A stretch of 14,525 nt of DNA from Acidobacteriaceae bacterium. Lineage in GTDB: Bacteria > Acidobacteriota > Terriglobia > Terriglobales > Acidobacteriaceae. The position numbers were made by a program, and so were the translations under genes. Below, piece by piece: positions 1 to 7,615 of the stretch. Position 1 is the first letter of the stretch; every line of letters begins with the position of its first letter. Under the pieces are notes generated by a model. That model was not told the DNA's origin, made no database searches, and saw only the letters and a list, made by a program, of their open reading frames with translations. The stretch covers positions 1-14,525 of the forward strand of contig JASHVU010000260.1 in the NCBI GenBank assembly GCA_030044455.1, in the 5' to 3' direction.

Positions 1-555
1 GGCAAAGTGTATTGCGCGTACTACGATCGCGGCGGCGAGGGCGTGGCGTATCACGACTCCGACGCGAAGAATAACGGCAGCGGCGCGCTGAATCCGGCCG
101 ATGGAACGTACCTCAACGAGTTCCGGATGAACGAGGGCGTGGATACCAGCTACACCAAGTTTGCCCGCGATCCCAAGATCGACGATACTGAGTGGGATCG
201 CGTGACTCCGCCGGCCGATTTGCTTTATGTGGGCTGGACCGTGCCCGGCGAATGGTTCAACGTCACGGTGGATGTGAAGAAGGCGGGCTGGTACACGGCC
301 GACCTGCTGTACACGTCGAATCGCGGGGGCGCGATTGCACTGGACGTAAACGGCGCGCCGGCGGCCGGACCGCTCACGATTGAATCGACCTACGATGCGA
401 AAGATCCCGTCGCATGGCGGCAATGGCACCATTGGAACGTCACTCCGCATATCGCCAAGGTAAAGCTCGAGCATGGCCGCAACGTGATTACGGTTCATAT
501 CGTCACCGAAGGGCAGATGAACCTGGCGTATTTTGATTTCAAAGCGGTGAAGTAA
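1..555 (+). CDS. C-terminal part of a secreted protein with a CBM6/35-like carbohydrate-binding domain (5' truncated)
   Basis: The frame is open from the first base, so the gene starts before the window; 184 codons and a TAA are visible. The sequence looks like a beta-sandwich carbohydrate-binding module: GGEGVAYHD near the start, NNGSG and LNEFRMNEGVD after it, then YVGWTVPGEWFNVTVDV, a WYTADLLYTS strand and a final NLAYFDF strand. This pattern is common in CBM6/CBM35-type domains attached to glycoside hydrolases or other secreted glycan-acting enzymes. The catalytic part, if any, lies outside the window, so the enzyme class cannot be stated. The gene is on the same strand as mraY, 197 bases upstream of it, where murF would often be found. 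The coding frame is certain; the domain family is assigned by motif recognition only. Confidence 0.75.
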   Translation, partial: GKVYCAYYDRGGEGVAYHDSDAKNNGSGALNPADGTYLNEFRMNEGVDTSYTKFARDPKIDDTEWDRVTPPADLLYVGWTVPGEWFNVTVDVKKAGWYTADLLYTSNRGGAIALDVNGAPAAGPLTIESTYDAKDPVAWRQWHHWNVTPHIAKVKLEHGRNVITVHIVTEGQMNLAYFDFKAVK

Positions 556-590
556 CAAGCGAGTCGGTGAGTCAGGGGGGCGGGTCTGGA

Positions 591-637
591 GATTCCTTCG
601 ACAGTCGGCCAGGAGGCTGGCGCTACGAAGTCAAGGA
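591..637. repeat. Imperfect palindrome downstream of the CBM gene
   Basis: An inner stem GCCAG (608-612) pairs with CTGGC (617-621) around a GAGG loop, and an outer stem CTTCG (596-600) pairs with CGAAG (626-630). No T-run follows, so it is not a classical Rho-independent terminator. It may be a REP-like intergenic element or a 3' mRNA end structure. Confidence 0.4.
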
Positions 638-675
638 TTGGGCGCGCACATCTAACTTACCTGATTCCTCATCCT

Positions 676-713
676 CGCCGCGCGCAGTCCTCGCGGCGTC
701 ACCCTAGTAAAAT
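676..713 (+). promoter_or_regulatory. Possible mraY promoter with inverted repeat
   Basis: A TAAAAT box (708-713) lies 39 bases before the mraY start and could be a -10 element; a similar CAC...AGTAAAAT context precedes murG. No good -35 hexamer is present. Instead a perfect 7-bp inverted repeat, CGCCGCG (676-682) and CGCGGCG (692-698) with a 9-base spacer, occupies the -35 area. It could be an operator or a terminator-like hairpin. The promoter call is an inference from base pattern. Confidence 0.35.
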
Positions 714-752
714 CGAGCTAATCCCGCAATACTCCGGCTACGGGGAGGCATT

Positions 753-1889
753 TTGCTTTACTGGCTGCTCTACGAAAAGCTGTTTCCGTTCTTTCACCCT
801 TTCCGGATTTTCCGTTACCTGACTTTTCGAACTGCCTTCGCCTCGCTAACCGCGCTGCTCATCGCCCTGTTTATTGGCCCTTATGTCATTCAAAAGCTGC
901 GCGAGTTCCAGATCGGCCAGTTTGTCCGCGACGACGGTCCGCAATCGCACCTGAAAAAAACCGGCACGCCGACCATGGGCGGCATCCTTATCTGCATCGC
1001 CATCTTGCTGCCCACCGTGCTGTGGTCCGACCCTTCAAACCCGTTTGTGTGGATCACGGTTTTTTCAACGCTGGCTTACGCCGCCATCGGCTTTGCCGAC
1101 GATTACATCAAGGTGGTGCAGCGGCGCAGCCTGGGGCTCACTCCGCGCGCCAAGCTGCTATGGCAGGGAATCGCCGGCGGACTTGTGGCGGCGGCGCTGG
1201 TTACGCTCACCCAGTTCAGGATGTTTTCAACCCGGCCCAGCATTCCCTTCATCAAGATCTGGCATCCCGATCTGCTCTGGCACCACTGGCCAGCAACGCT
1301 GCCGTATCTGGGTCTGCTGGCTTTTGTGCCGTTTGTGTTGTGGGTGGTGCTCTGGTTGGTGGGCACATCAAACGCCGTCAACCTTACCGACGGTCTTGAC
1401 GGCCTGGCCATCGGTTGCACCATCATCGCCGCGGGTGCGCTGGCCGTGCTCACGTACGTCAGCGGCAACGTGGTGTTTGCTGACTATCTCGAGCTCCAGC
1501 ACATGCCCCAGGTGGGCGAACTCACAGTCTTCTGCGGTTCCATGGTGGGCGCGTCCATTGGATTCCTGTGGTACAACGCGCACCCGGCCGAAATCTTCAT
1601 GGGCGACGTGGGCTCGCTGGCATTGGGCGGAGCCATTGGCACAGTGGCGCTCATTATTCGCCAGGAATTGCTGCTGCCTTTCATCGGCGGCGTGTTTATT
1701 CTCGAGGCGGTCTCAGTGGTGTTGCAGGTGGGCAGTTACAAGCTGCGCAAAAAGCGCATTTTCAAAATGGCGCCGCTGCACCACCATTTTGAGCAGCTGG
1801 GCTGGAGCGAGTCGAAGGTGATTGTCCGCTTTTGGATCGCCGCGCTGGTGTTTGCACTGTTTGCACTCACCACGCTGAAATTGCGGTAA
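753..1889 (+). CDS. mraY: Phospho-N-acetylmuramoyl-pentapeptide-transferase MraY
   Basis: MraY transfers phospho-MurNAc-pentapeptide from the UDP precursor to undecaprenyl phosphate, giving lipid I at the inner face of the cytoplasmic membrane. The 378-residue product has the usual family length and many hydrophobic segments. Visible family motifs are FRYLTFR (19-25), RDDGPQSH (59-66), GTPTMGG (71-77), the catalytic Asp pair in FADDYIK (114-120), NAVNLTDGLDGLA (207-219), the NAHPAEIFMGDVGS loop (275-288) and the PLHHHFE signature (341-347). The start is TTG, chosen because GGGGAGG (742-748) sits 4 bases before it and the N terminus (MLYWLLYEKL) fits the family. It is the first recognisable dcw gene here; a carbohydrate-binding protein gene lies upstream instead of murF. 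No key residue appears to be missing. Confidence 0.97.
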   Translation: MLYWLLYEKLFPFFHPFRIFRYLTFRTAFASLTALLIALFIGPYVIQKLREFQIGQFVRDDGPQSHLKKTGTPTMGGILICIAILLPTVLWSDPSNPFVWITVFSTLAYAAIGFADDYIKVVQRRSLGLTPRAKLLWQGIAGGLVAAALVTLTQFRMFSTRPSIPFIKIWHPDLLWHHWPATLPYLGLLAFVPFVLWVVLWLVGTSNAVNLTDGLDGLAIGCTIIAAGALAVLTYVSGNVVFADYLELQHMPQVGELTVFCGSMVGASIGFLWYNAHPAEIFMGDVGSLALGGAIGTVALIIRQELLLPFIGGVFILEAVSVVLQVGSYKLRKKRIFKMAPLHHHFEQLGWSESKVIVRFWIAALVFALFALTTLKLR

Positions 1890-1972
1890 GGCCGCCCGCG
1901 GCCAGCGCCCTGCGGTGCACAATGGGATCAGAAGCGGGGAGATCAGAGGCGGGGAAGAAGAGACTGGACAGG

Positions 1973-2689
1973 ATGAACCGCGTTGAAAGGGCGATTTACA
2001 AGCGTCTCGGGCTCCTCAAACTCGGCAAGCGAAGAGTCCGGGACATTTTTGATTTCATCGAGGACCGCGGGATTGACGTGGTGATCGATGTGGGAGCGAA
2101 CACGGGCCAGTTCGGGGAATCATTGCGGGCCGGAGGGTATCGGGGCAGGATCGTTTCATTTGAGCCGATTGCTTCAGTATTTCAGGTGCTGTCGAAGGCA
2201 GCTCGAGAGGATGGCAACTGGGAAGCGAACCAATGCGGTTTAGGGGCAGCTTCGGGAGCGGCGAAGCTGAATGTGTCAGAGCTCTCTGTTTTCAGTTCAA
2301 TTCTGGATTCGACCAGCGTCGCGAGCCTGCACGACAAACGCATGGCCGTGGATCATATCGAGGAGATTTCGATTCGCACTCTCGATGAAGTTGCAGCTGG
2401 AATCGAGGGCAAGATTCTGTTGAAGGTCGACACCCAGGGCTACGAAAGACAGGTGATCCAGGGCGGCCGGCAGACCATGCCGCGGGTCTCGGGAATCATG
2501 CTGGAGCTGCCTGTCATTCATGTGTACGAGGGAGTTTGGCGGTTCGATGAAGCGATCAGGTTTATGGATGAGGCAGGATTTGTTCCCGCCCAGATTCTGC
2601 CGGTTGGTTATCACACTGTGGACAAGGTTTCGGCGGTAGAATTCGATTGCCTGTTCCGGCCGAAGGGCCAGGTGGATTCTGCACCCTGA
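1973..2689 (+). CDS. FkbM family SAM-dependent methyltransferase
   Basis: The 238-residue protein is a class I SAM-dependent methyltransferase of the FkbM type. The SAM-binding motif I is VIDVGANTGQFG (37-48), the acidic end of strand 2 is SFEP (62-65), and the FkbM hallmark KVDTQGYE (151-158) is followed by VIQGG. Family members usually O-methylate sugars or polyketide hydroxyls; the substrate cannot be read from sequence. There is no signal peptide or membrane segment, so it is probably cytosolic. The ATG at 1973 was chosen; an in-frame ATG at 1922 would add MGSEAGRSEAGKKRLDR and has no ribosome site. It lies 83 bases after mraY and 42 before murD, on the same strand, an unusual guest in the cluster. 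By eye its codon use is a little less C-rich than the flanking genes, which could suggest later acquisition. Confidence 0.88.
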   Translation: MNRVERAIYKRLGLLKLGKRRVRDIFDFIEDRGIDVVIDVGANTGQFGESLRAGGYRGRIVSFEPIASVFQVLSKAAREDGNWEANQCGLGAASGAAKLNVSELSVFSSILDSTSVASLHDKRMAVDHIEEISIRTLDEVAAGIEGKILLKVDTQGYERQVIQGGRQTMPRVSGIMLELPVIHVYEGVWRFDEAIRFMDEAGFVPAQILPVGYHTVDKVSAVEFDCLFRPKGQVDSAP

Positions 2690-2731
2690 AGCGACGACGT
2701 CGCTGTGGCAGGCCCGGGATGGAAAGGGAAG

Positions 2732-4111
2732 ATGGACCTCAAGGGCAAAAAGGTGCTGGTCGTGGGTCTCGGCAAGTCCGGGCTGGCAGCGGCTTTGTTC
2801 TTGCGCCGTCAAGGCGCGCAGGTTACGGTCTCCGACGTCCGCAGCGCCGAATCGCTGGCCAAGGAGATACCGGCGCTGCTCGACGAGGGAATCATGGTTG
2901 AGGCGGGCGGGCATGGTTTGTTGACTTTCCGCCGTCAGGACCTGATTGTGGTCAGTCCCGGCGTCCCGCTCTCGACACCCGAACTTGTGCAGGCGCGCAG
3001 TTTCGGACGGCCGGTGATCGGCGAACTCGAACTGGCCGCGCGATTCCTGAAAGGACGGATTCTGGCCATCACCGGGTCGAATGGCAAGACAACAACGACG
3101 GCGATTGCCGGAGAGATTCTGAAAGAGGGTGGTCTTCCCACGCTGGTTGGCGGCAACATCGGCGTGCCGGTGGTGAGCCTTATCGACGAGAGCACAGACG
3201 ACACCTGGTCGGTGCTCGAGGTCTCAAGCTTTCAGCTCGAGAGCACCGAGGAGTTCAGACCCCGCATCGCGGTGATTCTCAACATTACGCCCGACCATCT
3301 TGATCGCCATGGAAGCTTTGAGGCCTATGCGCAGGCCAAGGAGCGTATCTTTGCCGCGCAGACCGAGAGCGACTTTGTGGTGCTGAATGCCGACAACGCC
3401 CGCGCTGCCGAAGCTGCGGGACGATCCATCGCGCGGGTCTACTGGTTTTCAATCGAGCATCCGGTACGGCAGGGCTCCTGGGTTGCAGATGGATACGTGG
3501 TTTACCGTGCCGCTCCCGGTGCGGAGATTGAACGAGTGATGCCGCACGCCAAGATTCCGCTCAAGGGCGAGCACAACGTTGAAAACGTGCTGGCCGCGGC
3601 GACTGCCGCGCGGCTGGCGGGTGTCCCTGCCGATTCAATTGCCCGGGCGATTGAAAAGTTTCAGGCCGTCGAGCATCGTCTTGAGTACGTGGCCACGCTG
3701 CATGGCGTGGAGTACTTCAACGACTCGAAAGCCACCAACGTTGATGCGACCGCAAAAGCCGTTGCGGCGTTTTCGGGTGGCATTCATCTCATCCTGGGCG
3801 GCAAAGACAAGGGTTCCGATTACACCACGCTCTCGCAGTTATTGCGTGAGCGGGTGCGCGCCATTTACACCATCGGAACAGCGGCCGAAAAAATCGAGTC
3901 GCAGCTGCGCGGCGTGGTCTCTATCCACTCCTGCGAGACGCTCGATATAGCTGTGGCGCGTGCGGCAGCGGCGGCGCATCCCGGCGAAGTGGTTTTGCTG
4001 GCTCCGGCCTGCTCCAGCTTCGACCAGTTTGAAAACTACGAACATCGCGGCCGGGTATTCAAGGATCTTGTCAACCGGATGCGGGGCGGAAAACCATGGC
4101 AAAGCTTGTAG
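2732..4111 (+). CDS. murD: UDP-N-acetylmuramoyl-L-alanine--D-glutamate ligase MurD
   Basis: MurD adds D-glutamate to UDP-MurNAc-L-Ala in the cytoplasm using ATP. The 459-residue length is normal. In order: an N-terminal nucleotide-fold domain with VVGLGKSGLAA (10-20); the ATP loop GSNGKTTTT (115-123); EVSSFQLE (163-170); NITPDHLDRHGSFEAYAQAK (184-203), whose last Lys matches the carbamylated lysine of Mur ligases; KGEHNVENVLAA (278-289); EYFNDSKATNVDAT (327-340); and the C-terminal LAPACSSFDQFENYEHRG (423-440). The ATG at 2732 was chosen because GGGAAG precedes it and MDLKGKKVLVVG fits the family; the GTG at 2705 would add nine residues. The 3' end overlaps ftsW by 16 bases, which suggests translational coupling. 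Confidence 0.97.
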   Translation: MDLKGKKVLVVGLGKSGLAAALFLRRQGAQVTVSDVRSAESLAKEIPALLDEGIMVEAGGHGLLTFRRQDLIVVSPGVPLSTPELVQARSFGRPVIGELELAARFLKGRILAITGSNGKTTTTAIAGEILKEGGLPTLVGGNIGVPVVSLIDESTDDTWSVLEVSSFQLESTEEFRPRIAVILNITPDHLDRHGSFEAYAQAKERIFAAQTESDFVVLNADNARAAEAAGRSIARVYWFSIEHPVRQGSWVADGYVVYRAAPGAEIERVMPHAKIPLKGEHNVENVLAAATAARLAGVPADSIARAIEKFQAVEHRLEYVATLHGVEYFNDSKATNVDATAKAVAAFSGGIHLILGGKDKGSDYTTLSQLLRERVRAIYTIGTAAEKIESQLRGVVSIHSCETLDIAVARAAAAAHPGEVVLLAPACSSFDQFENYEHRGRVFKDLVNRMRGGKPWQSL

Positions 4112-5190
4112 GCGTCGACAAATGGCTGTTCTTCACCACGCTCCTGCTGGTAGTGGTGGGGTTGGTGATGGTGTTTTCAGCTTCGGCGGTTGTGGCGCAG
4201 GCGCGTTTCCACTCGGAGTTTGCCGATGTGGGCCGCCAGGCCGGCTGGGCATTGGCGGGCGTGCTGGCGATGGTTCTGCTGATGAACATCGATGCCAGCC
4301 GCTACAAATCGCCCCGCTTCATCTATCCGGCCATTTGCGTCACCACGCTGCTGCTGGTGATGGTCTTCTTCGTTCCCGGTTCGCATAACACCCATCGCTG
4401 GATTCGCTTCGGAACCCACTTCACCTTTCAGCCGTCTGAGATTGCCAAGCCGGTGCTGGTGCTTTTTCTTGCGTGGTTTCTCCACAACCGGCTCGATGCG
4501 ATGCACAAGTGGAAAGAGACCTTGCTTCCGGCCGCCCTGATACCGCTTTTGTTTATTCTGCTGGTGGTGCGCCAACCCGATCTGGGCACCGCGCTGGTGC
4601 TGGCCGGCGTTACCGGCCTGATGCTGGTGCTGGCCGGCCTGGAGTGGAAGTACGTGGCCGGCGGCCTGACGGCAATGGTGCTGGGTGCGGCGCCGCTGCT
4701 TTATTTTGTGGCCTGGCGCTGGAAGCGGATTCTCACCTTCCTCAATCCCGACGCCGACCCGCAGGGCGCCGGATTCCACATCAACCAGTCGCTGATTGCC
4801 GTGGGCACCGGTGGGTTCACAGGCCGCGGCTACATGGAGGGCATGCAGAAACTCTTCTACCTGCCTGAGGCTTCAACCGACTTCATCTTTGCCAACATTG
4901 CCGAAGAGCTTGGCTTTATCGGCGCCATCACCATCCTGCTGCTGTTTGTGATCTTCGGCATTCGCGGACTGCGCGCGGCGTTCCGCTCGCGCGACCCGTT
5001 TTCGCGCATGGTTGCTTTCGGCATTTCGACCGCAATTCTGCTGCAGGCCTTCTTCAACATCAGCGTGGTGCTTTCGATGGTGCCCACCAAGGGCATCCCG
5101 CTTCCGCTCATCTCCTCAGGCGGGACCTCACTTTTCTGCACACTGGCCAGCATCGGCGTCCTCTTGAATATCACCAGAAAAGTGGAATAG
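4096..5190 (+). CDS. ftsW: SEDS-family septal peptidoglycan glycosyltransferase FtsW
   Basis: FtsW is the membrane glycosyltransferase that polymerises lipid II at the division septum together with a class B PBP. The 364-residue protein has about ten hydrophobic segments. SEDS signatures are NTHRWIRFG (98-106), FQPSEIAKP (111-119), RQPDLGTALVL (159-169), GFHINQSLIAVGTGGFTGRG (226-245), the LPEASTDFIFA loop (256-266) whose Asp262 sits in the conserved catalytic region of the family, EELGFIG, and PLPLISSGGTS (335-345). Those last motifs favour FtsW over RodA, as does position between murD and murG. The start ATG lies inside the end of murD, with GGGGCGGA just upstream. Confidence 0.95.
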   Translation: MAKLVGVDKWLFFTTLLLVVVGLVMVFSASAVVAQARFHSEFADVGRQAGWALAGVLAMVLLMNIDASRYKSPRFIYPAICVTTLLLVMVFFVPGSHNTHRWIRFGTHFTFQPSEIAKPVLVLFLAWFLHNRLDAMHKWKETLLPAALIPLLFILLVVRQPDLGTALVLAGVTGLMLVLAGLEWKYVAGGLTAMVLGAAPLLYFVAWRWKRILTFLNPDADPQGAGFHINQSLIAVGTGGFTGRGYMEGMQKLFYLPEASTDFIFANIAEELGFIGAITILLLFVIFGIRGLRAAFRSRDPFSRMVAFGISTAILLQAFFNISVVLSMVPTKGIPLPLISSGGTSLFCTLASIGVLLNITRKVE

Positions 5191-5310
5191 GCTGTCGTCT
5201 CACTCCTTGAGAAGAGCCCAATCGGTGCGTGGGCGCCGCCCTTTCGCCGGTGACAATTCGACCACCAAGGCCGTGTTAACCTTTATCTAAACATCGGGGA
5301 TCACACCGAG

Positions 5311-5316
5311 TAAAAT
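5311..5316 (+). promoter_or_regulatory. Possible -10 element for murG
   Basis: The 204-base gap between ftsW and murG holds a TAAAAT box in the context CACACCGAGTAAAATGCGG, close to the box before mraY (CACCCTAGTAAAATCGAG). It is 78 bases upstream of the murG start. No convincing -35 hexamer is seen. The long gap and the repeated context support a separate promoter for murG, but this is inference. A short GGGC/GCCC hairpin near 5231-5241 is too weak to call a terminator. Confidence 0.35.
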
Positions 5317-5394
5317 GCGGTCGTTATTCGGGGCTCTCCGCCCATCAACAGAACGAAGAGATTTTCTCCCGCTCGAAGTTTCTGAGAGGCAGAG

Positions 5395-6501
5395 TTGGCA
5401 CATTTGCGCGTCTTGATTGCCGGTGGCGGAACTGGAGGCCACATCATCCCCGCGCTCGCGGTGGCCCGTGACCTTGTCGATCAGCATGACGCCGATGTGC
5501 TCTTCGTGGGAACGAATCGCGGCATGGAACTCCGGCTTGTGCCCGAGGCCGGATTCAAACTCCGAACCATCGACGTAGGCCCGCTCAAGAATGTGTCGAT
5601 CGCCACGCGCATCCGTACCCTGTTTCAACTTCCCCAAAGCATCTTCGACTGCAGACATCTCATCCGCAACTTCAATCCCGATGCCGTGCTCGGCGTGGGA
5701 GGGTACGCGTCGGGTCCGGCCATCGCTGCGGCTTTGCAGATGAAGGTTCCAACCATGGTCTTTGAGCCCAACGCTATGCCCGGGCTTGCGAATCGGCTGG
5801 TAGGCAAAAGGGTTCGGACTGCAGCCGTGAACTTTGCTTCGGCTGAGCGTTGGTTTCGCCATAGTGAAGTGACCGGAATCCCGGTCCGGCCCGAGTTCTT
5901 CAACCTTCACGAGCTTACTGGAACATCTCCGCATCTGTTGGTATTTGGCGGCTCGCAGGGAGCGAAGATTTTCAACAGCAATCTACCCAAGGTGATTGTT
6001 GAGCTCCTCGACGCGGTTCCCGGTCTCACTGTTCTGCATCAGAGTGGGGTGCGCAACGGAGAAGCCACCAAGGCTGCGTATGAGGCCAGCGGCGCCGATC
6101 CGGCACGCTGGGAGATCAAGCCCTTTATCAACGACATGCCCAAGCGATTCGCGCAGGCGCACCTGGTGATGTCGCGTAGCGGCGCATCTACAGTGGCCGA
6201 GCTGGCCGCCGCCGGAAAGCCGTCGCTGCTGGTGCCGTTTGCCGCGGCGGCTGACGAGCATCAGCGTCGCAACGCCGAGGTCATGGTGGATTCAGGCGCA
6301 GCCGACATGTTGCAGGAGAATGAGCTCGAACAGCCGGGCAAACTGCTTTCGACCCTGGTGGAACTGCTCAGTTCGCCCGAGCGATTGACTGCAATGGGAG
6401 CAGCGGCCCGCCGCCATGCCCATCCCCGCGCCGCCGAGCGCATTGCTGAAATGCTAGTGGGGCTGGCGGAAAAGCAGCAAGTCAGCAAGTCAGCGAGTTA
6501 G
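5395..6501 (+). CDS. murG: UDP-GlcNAc:undecaprenyl-PP-MurNAc-pentapeptide GlcNAc transferase MurG
   Basis: MurG adds GlcNAc to lipid I to make lipid II at the cytoplasmic membrane face. The 368-residue GT-B protein has the family motifs: GGGTGGHIIPA (10-20), VGGYASGP (101-108), FEPNAMPGLANR (123-134), GGSQGA (185-190), the donor-site stretch SRSGASTVAEL (260-270) and PFAAAADEHQRRNA (281-294). The start is TTG with GAGAGG (5383-5388) six bases before it; the next residues AHLRVLIAGGGTGG fit the family. The last residues, QVSKSAS, and the stop codon are encoded by an 8-bp tandem repeat that continues past the gene, so the C terminus looks recently altered by repeat growth; the enzyme core is unaffected. 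Confidence 0.96.
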   Translation: MAHLRVLIAGGGTGGHIIPALAVARDLVDQHDADVLFVGTNRGMELRLVPEAGFKLRTIDVGPLKNVSIATRIRTLFQLPQSIFDCRHLIRNFNPDAVLGVGGYASGPAIAAALQMKVPTMVFEPNAMPGLANRLVGKRVRTAAVNFASAERWFRHSEVTGIPVRPEFFNLHELTGTSPHLLVFGGSQGAKIFNSNLPKVIVELLDAVPGLTVLHQSGVRNGEATKAAYEASGADPARWEIKPFINDMPKRFAQAHLVMSRSGASTVAELAAAGKPSLLVPFAAAADEHQRRNAEVMVDSGAADMLQENELEQPGKLLSTLVELLSSPERLTAMGAAARRHAHPRAAERIAEMLVGLAEKQQVSKSAS

Positions 6502-6552
6502 CAAGTCAGCGAGTTAGCAAGTCAGCAAATCAGCCGGTCAGCAGGTTGCCGA
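6481..6552 (+). repeat. 8-bp tandem repeat array GT(C/T)AGCNN across the murG stop
   Basis: Nine consecutive octamers can be read: GTCAGCAA, GTCAGCGA, GTTAGCAA, GTCAGCGA, GTTAGCAA, GTCAGCAA, ATCAGCCG, GTCAGCAG and a decayed GTTGCCGA. Six positions are nearly constant and the last two vary. The TAG stop of murG lies within the third unit (6497-6504). Related arrays occur after the GGDEF gene and, inverted, before ftsQ. The units are too short and contiguous for a CRISPR array. Confidence 0.9.
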
Positions 6553-6586
6553 CTGCCCCCATTGGAACCGTGGTACGCTTTTTTGC

Positions 6587-6838
6587 ATGCGCACGAAAGA
6601 GCCACACTTGCGGATTACAAAATGCCTGCGCTCGGTTGATTTGGTCGGAGCCGATATTCCGCTTGAGGCGGAATGCACAGCTTGTGCCGACGTACGATTT
6701 AAGGCGCCGTTCAGCGTGCGCCATTACCTTGCGCATCATGAGCGACGCATTCATGGACCGGATCGAGAGCGCTTCCAGCGAGGTCTGCAAAATGAGTTCA
6801 ACAGGCACGTGAGAGACGTACATTCTTCCAGCTCCTGA
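6587..6838 (+). CDS. Small hypothetical protein with Cys/His residues
   Basis: An 83-residue ORF starts at ATG 6587 shortly after the octamer array and ends 40 bases before a strong terminator. Features are a CxxC pair (Cys30, Cys33), several histidines (46, 50, 51, 56) and a C-terminal FNRHVRDVH block (71-79). The spacing would allow a small metal-binding fold, but this is only a suggestion. There is no signal peptide or membrane segment. The product does not look like out-of-frame sequence and its tail resembles small proteins I associate with Acidobacteriota, but no function is known to me. No clear ribosome site precedes the ATG, so a leaderless transcript or a wrong start is possible. 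Confidence 0.5.
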   Translation: MRTKEPHLRITKCLRSVDLVGADIPLEAECTACADVRFKAPFSVRHYLAHHERRIHGPDRERFQRGLQNEFNRHVRDVHSSSS

Positions 6839-6878
6839 CTCATACCCACCTGCTCCCTCGCTCCCTGCTTTAAAACAA

Positions 6879-6908
6879 AAAGCCCGCCTGCCGAAGCAAG
6901 CGGGCTTT
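6879..6908. terminator. Strong bidirectional Rho-independent terminator
   Basis: AAAGCCCGC (6879-6887) pairs with GCGGGCTTT (6900-6908). The stem continues inside through TGC/GCA around a CGAA loop with one C-A mismatch. A-rich sequence on the left and T-rich on the right give a T-run in both directions. It can end transcripts from the + strand ORF at 6587 and from the minus-strand gene that stops at 6948. Confidence 0.88.
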
Positions 6909-6947
6909 TATCTAAATGAGCGGGTCTAAATCGCTCGGACTCGTGAA

Positions 6948-7532
6948 TTACCGGCGACCACCGCCGCCGCCGTGGCCACCACCGGCGCCGTGGAATCCAC
7001 CACCGCCGCCATGGAAGCCGCCGCCCACTGCGCCGCGAGCTGCTCCGCCGCTATACCCACGGGCTGCGCCACCCGCGTAGCCGCGAGCTGCTCCGCCGGC
7101 ATAGCCACGAGCTGCTCCACCAGCGTAACCGCGGGCTACTCCGCCGTAGACCCCTCGGCCGGCATACGCTCCGCGGCCGGCATAGGCTCCGCCATACGCT
7201 ACGCGTCCGCCATAGAATCCGCGTCCGCCATAGAATCCGCGGCCATAGCCCGGGTGTCCATACCAGCCCCAGTGGTACCAGGGCCCCACGCCGATGAACA
7301 CGCCGCCGACGAACCAGTCAGGGCCGTAATAGCCATAAGGCGCGCACGCATAAGGGTAATAAGAGTAATAGCCCCATTCGCAATCGGGCGGGCCGTAATC
7401 GTATACCGGGGCGGGAACCACCGCCGGACCAACTCCCACTCCCACTGCAACCTGGGCATGAGCGGTCGCGGTTGCAAGCGGAACCGCCAACGCTAGAATC
7501 ATTGCAAACAAAACCAAGCTGAACTTCTTCAT
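6948..7532 (-). CDS. Exported Gly/Tyr-rich repeat protein
   Basis: The 194-residue product starts at the ATG ending at 7532, chosen because GGGAGG lies just upstream and the N terminus MKKFSLVLFAMILALAV is a typical signal peptide, with likely cleavage after AHA (24-26). A more upstream in-frame ATG (7568) lacks these features. The mature part has a Tyr/Trp-rich block with two cysteines (51 and 63) and aromatic motifs such as WYHWGWYG (85-92), then FYGGR and YAGRG repeats, then four 8-residue units RGYAGGAA (134-165), and a Gly/His tail ending GGGRR. It is probably an exported structural or surface protein; no enzyme motif is seen. Codon use fits the genome. It runs against the dcw genes and shares a leader with the YXWGXW gene. 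Confidence 0.85.
   Translation of the reverse strand: MKKFSLVLFAMILALAVPLATATAHAQVAVGVGVGPAVVPAPVYDYGPPDCEWGYYSYYPYACAPYGYYGPDWFVGGVFIGVGPWYHWGWYGHPGYGRGFYGGRGFYGGRVAYGGAYAGRGAYAGRGVYGGVARGYAGGAARGYAGGAARGYAGGAARGYSGGAARGAVGGGFHGGGGGFHGAGGGHGGGGGRR
7038..7133 (-). repeat. Four 24-bp in-frame repeats encoding RGYAGGAA
   Basis: Residues 134-165 of the exported protein are RGYAGGAA three times and RGYSGGAA once, each encoded by 24 bases with only silent or slight changes. Such in-frame repeats can change number by slippage or recombination without breaking the gene. Confidence 0.85.
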
Positions 7533-7615
7533 AACACCCTCCCGATGCTGCCGCCACCGGATATCCATCTCAGGTCCGGATCCTTCTGCTCAGCACCTCC
7601 GGCTTCTATCACTTG

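Noticed and set aside
2297..2914. Minus-strand 205-codon frame across the fkbM-murD junction
   Set aside because: It lies antisense to two well-supported genes and has no ribosome site or domain.
5231..5241. Short GGGC/GCCC hairpin after ftsW as a terminator
   Set aside because: The stem is only 4 bp and just three T follow.
6481..6552. Tandem repeats as a CRISPR array
   Set aside because: The units are 8 bases and contiguous, with no spacers, and no cas gene is near.
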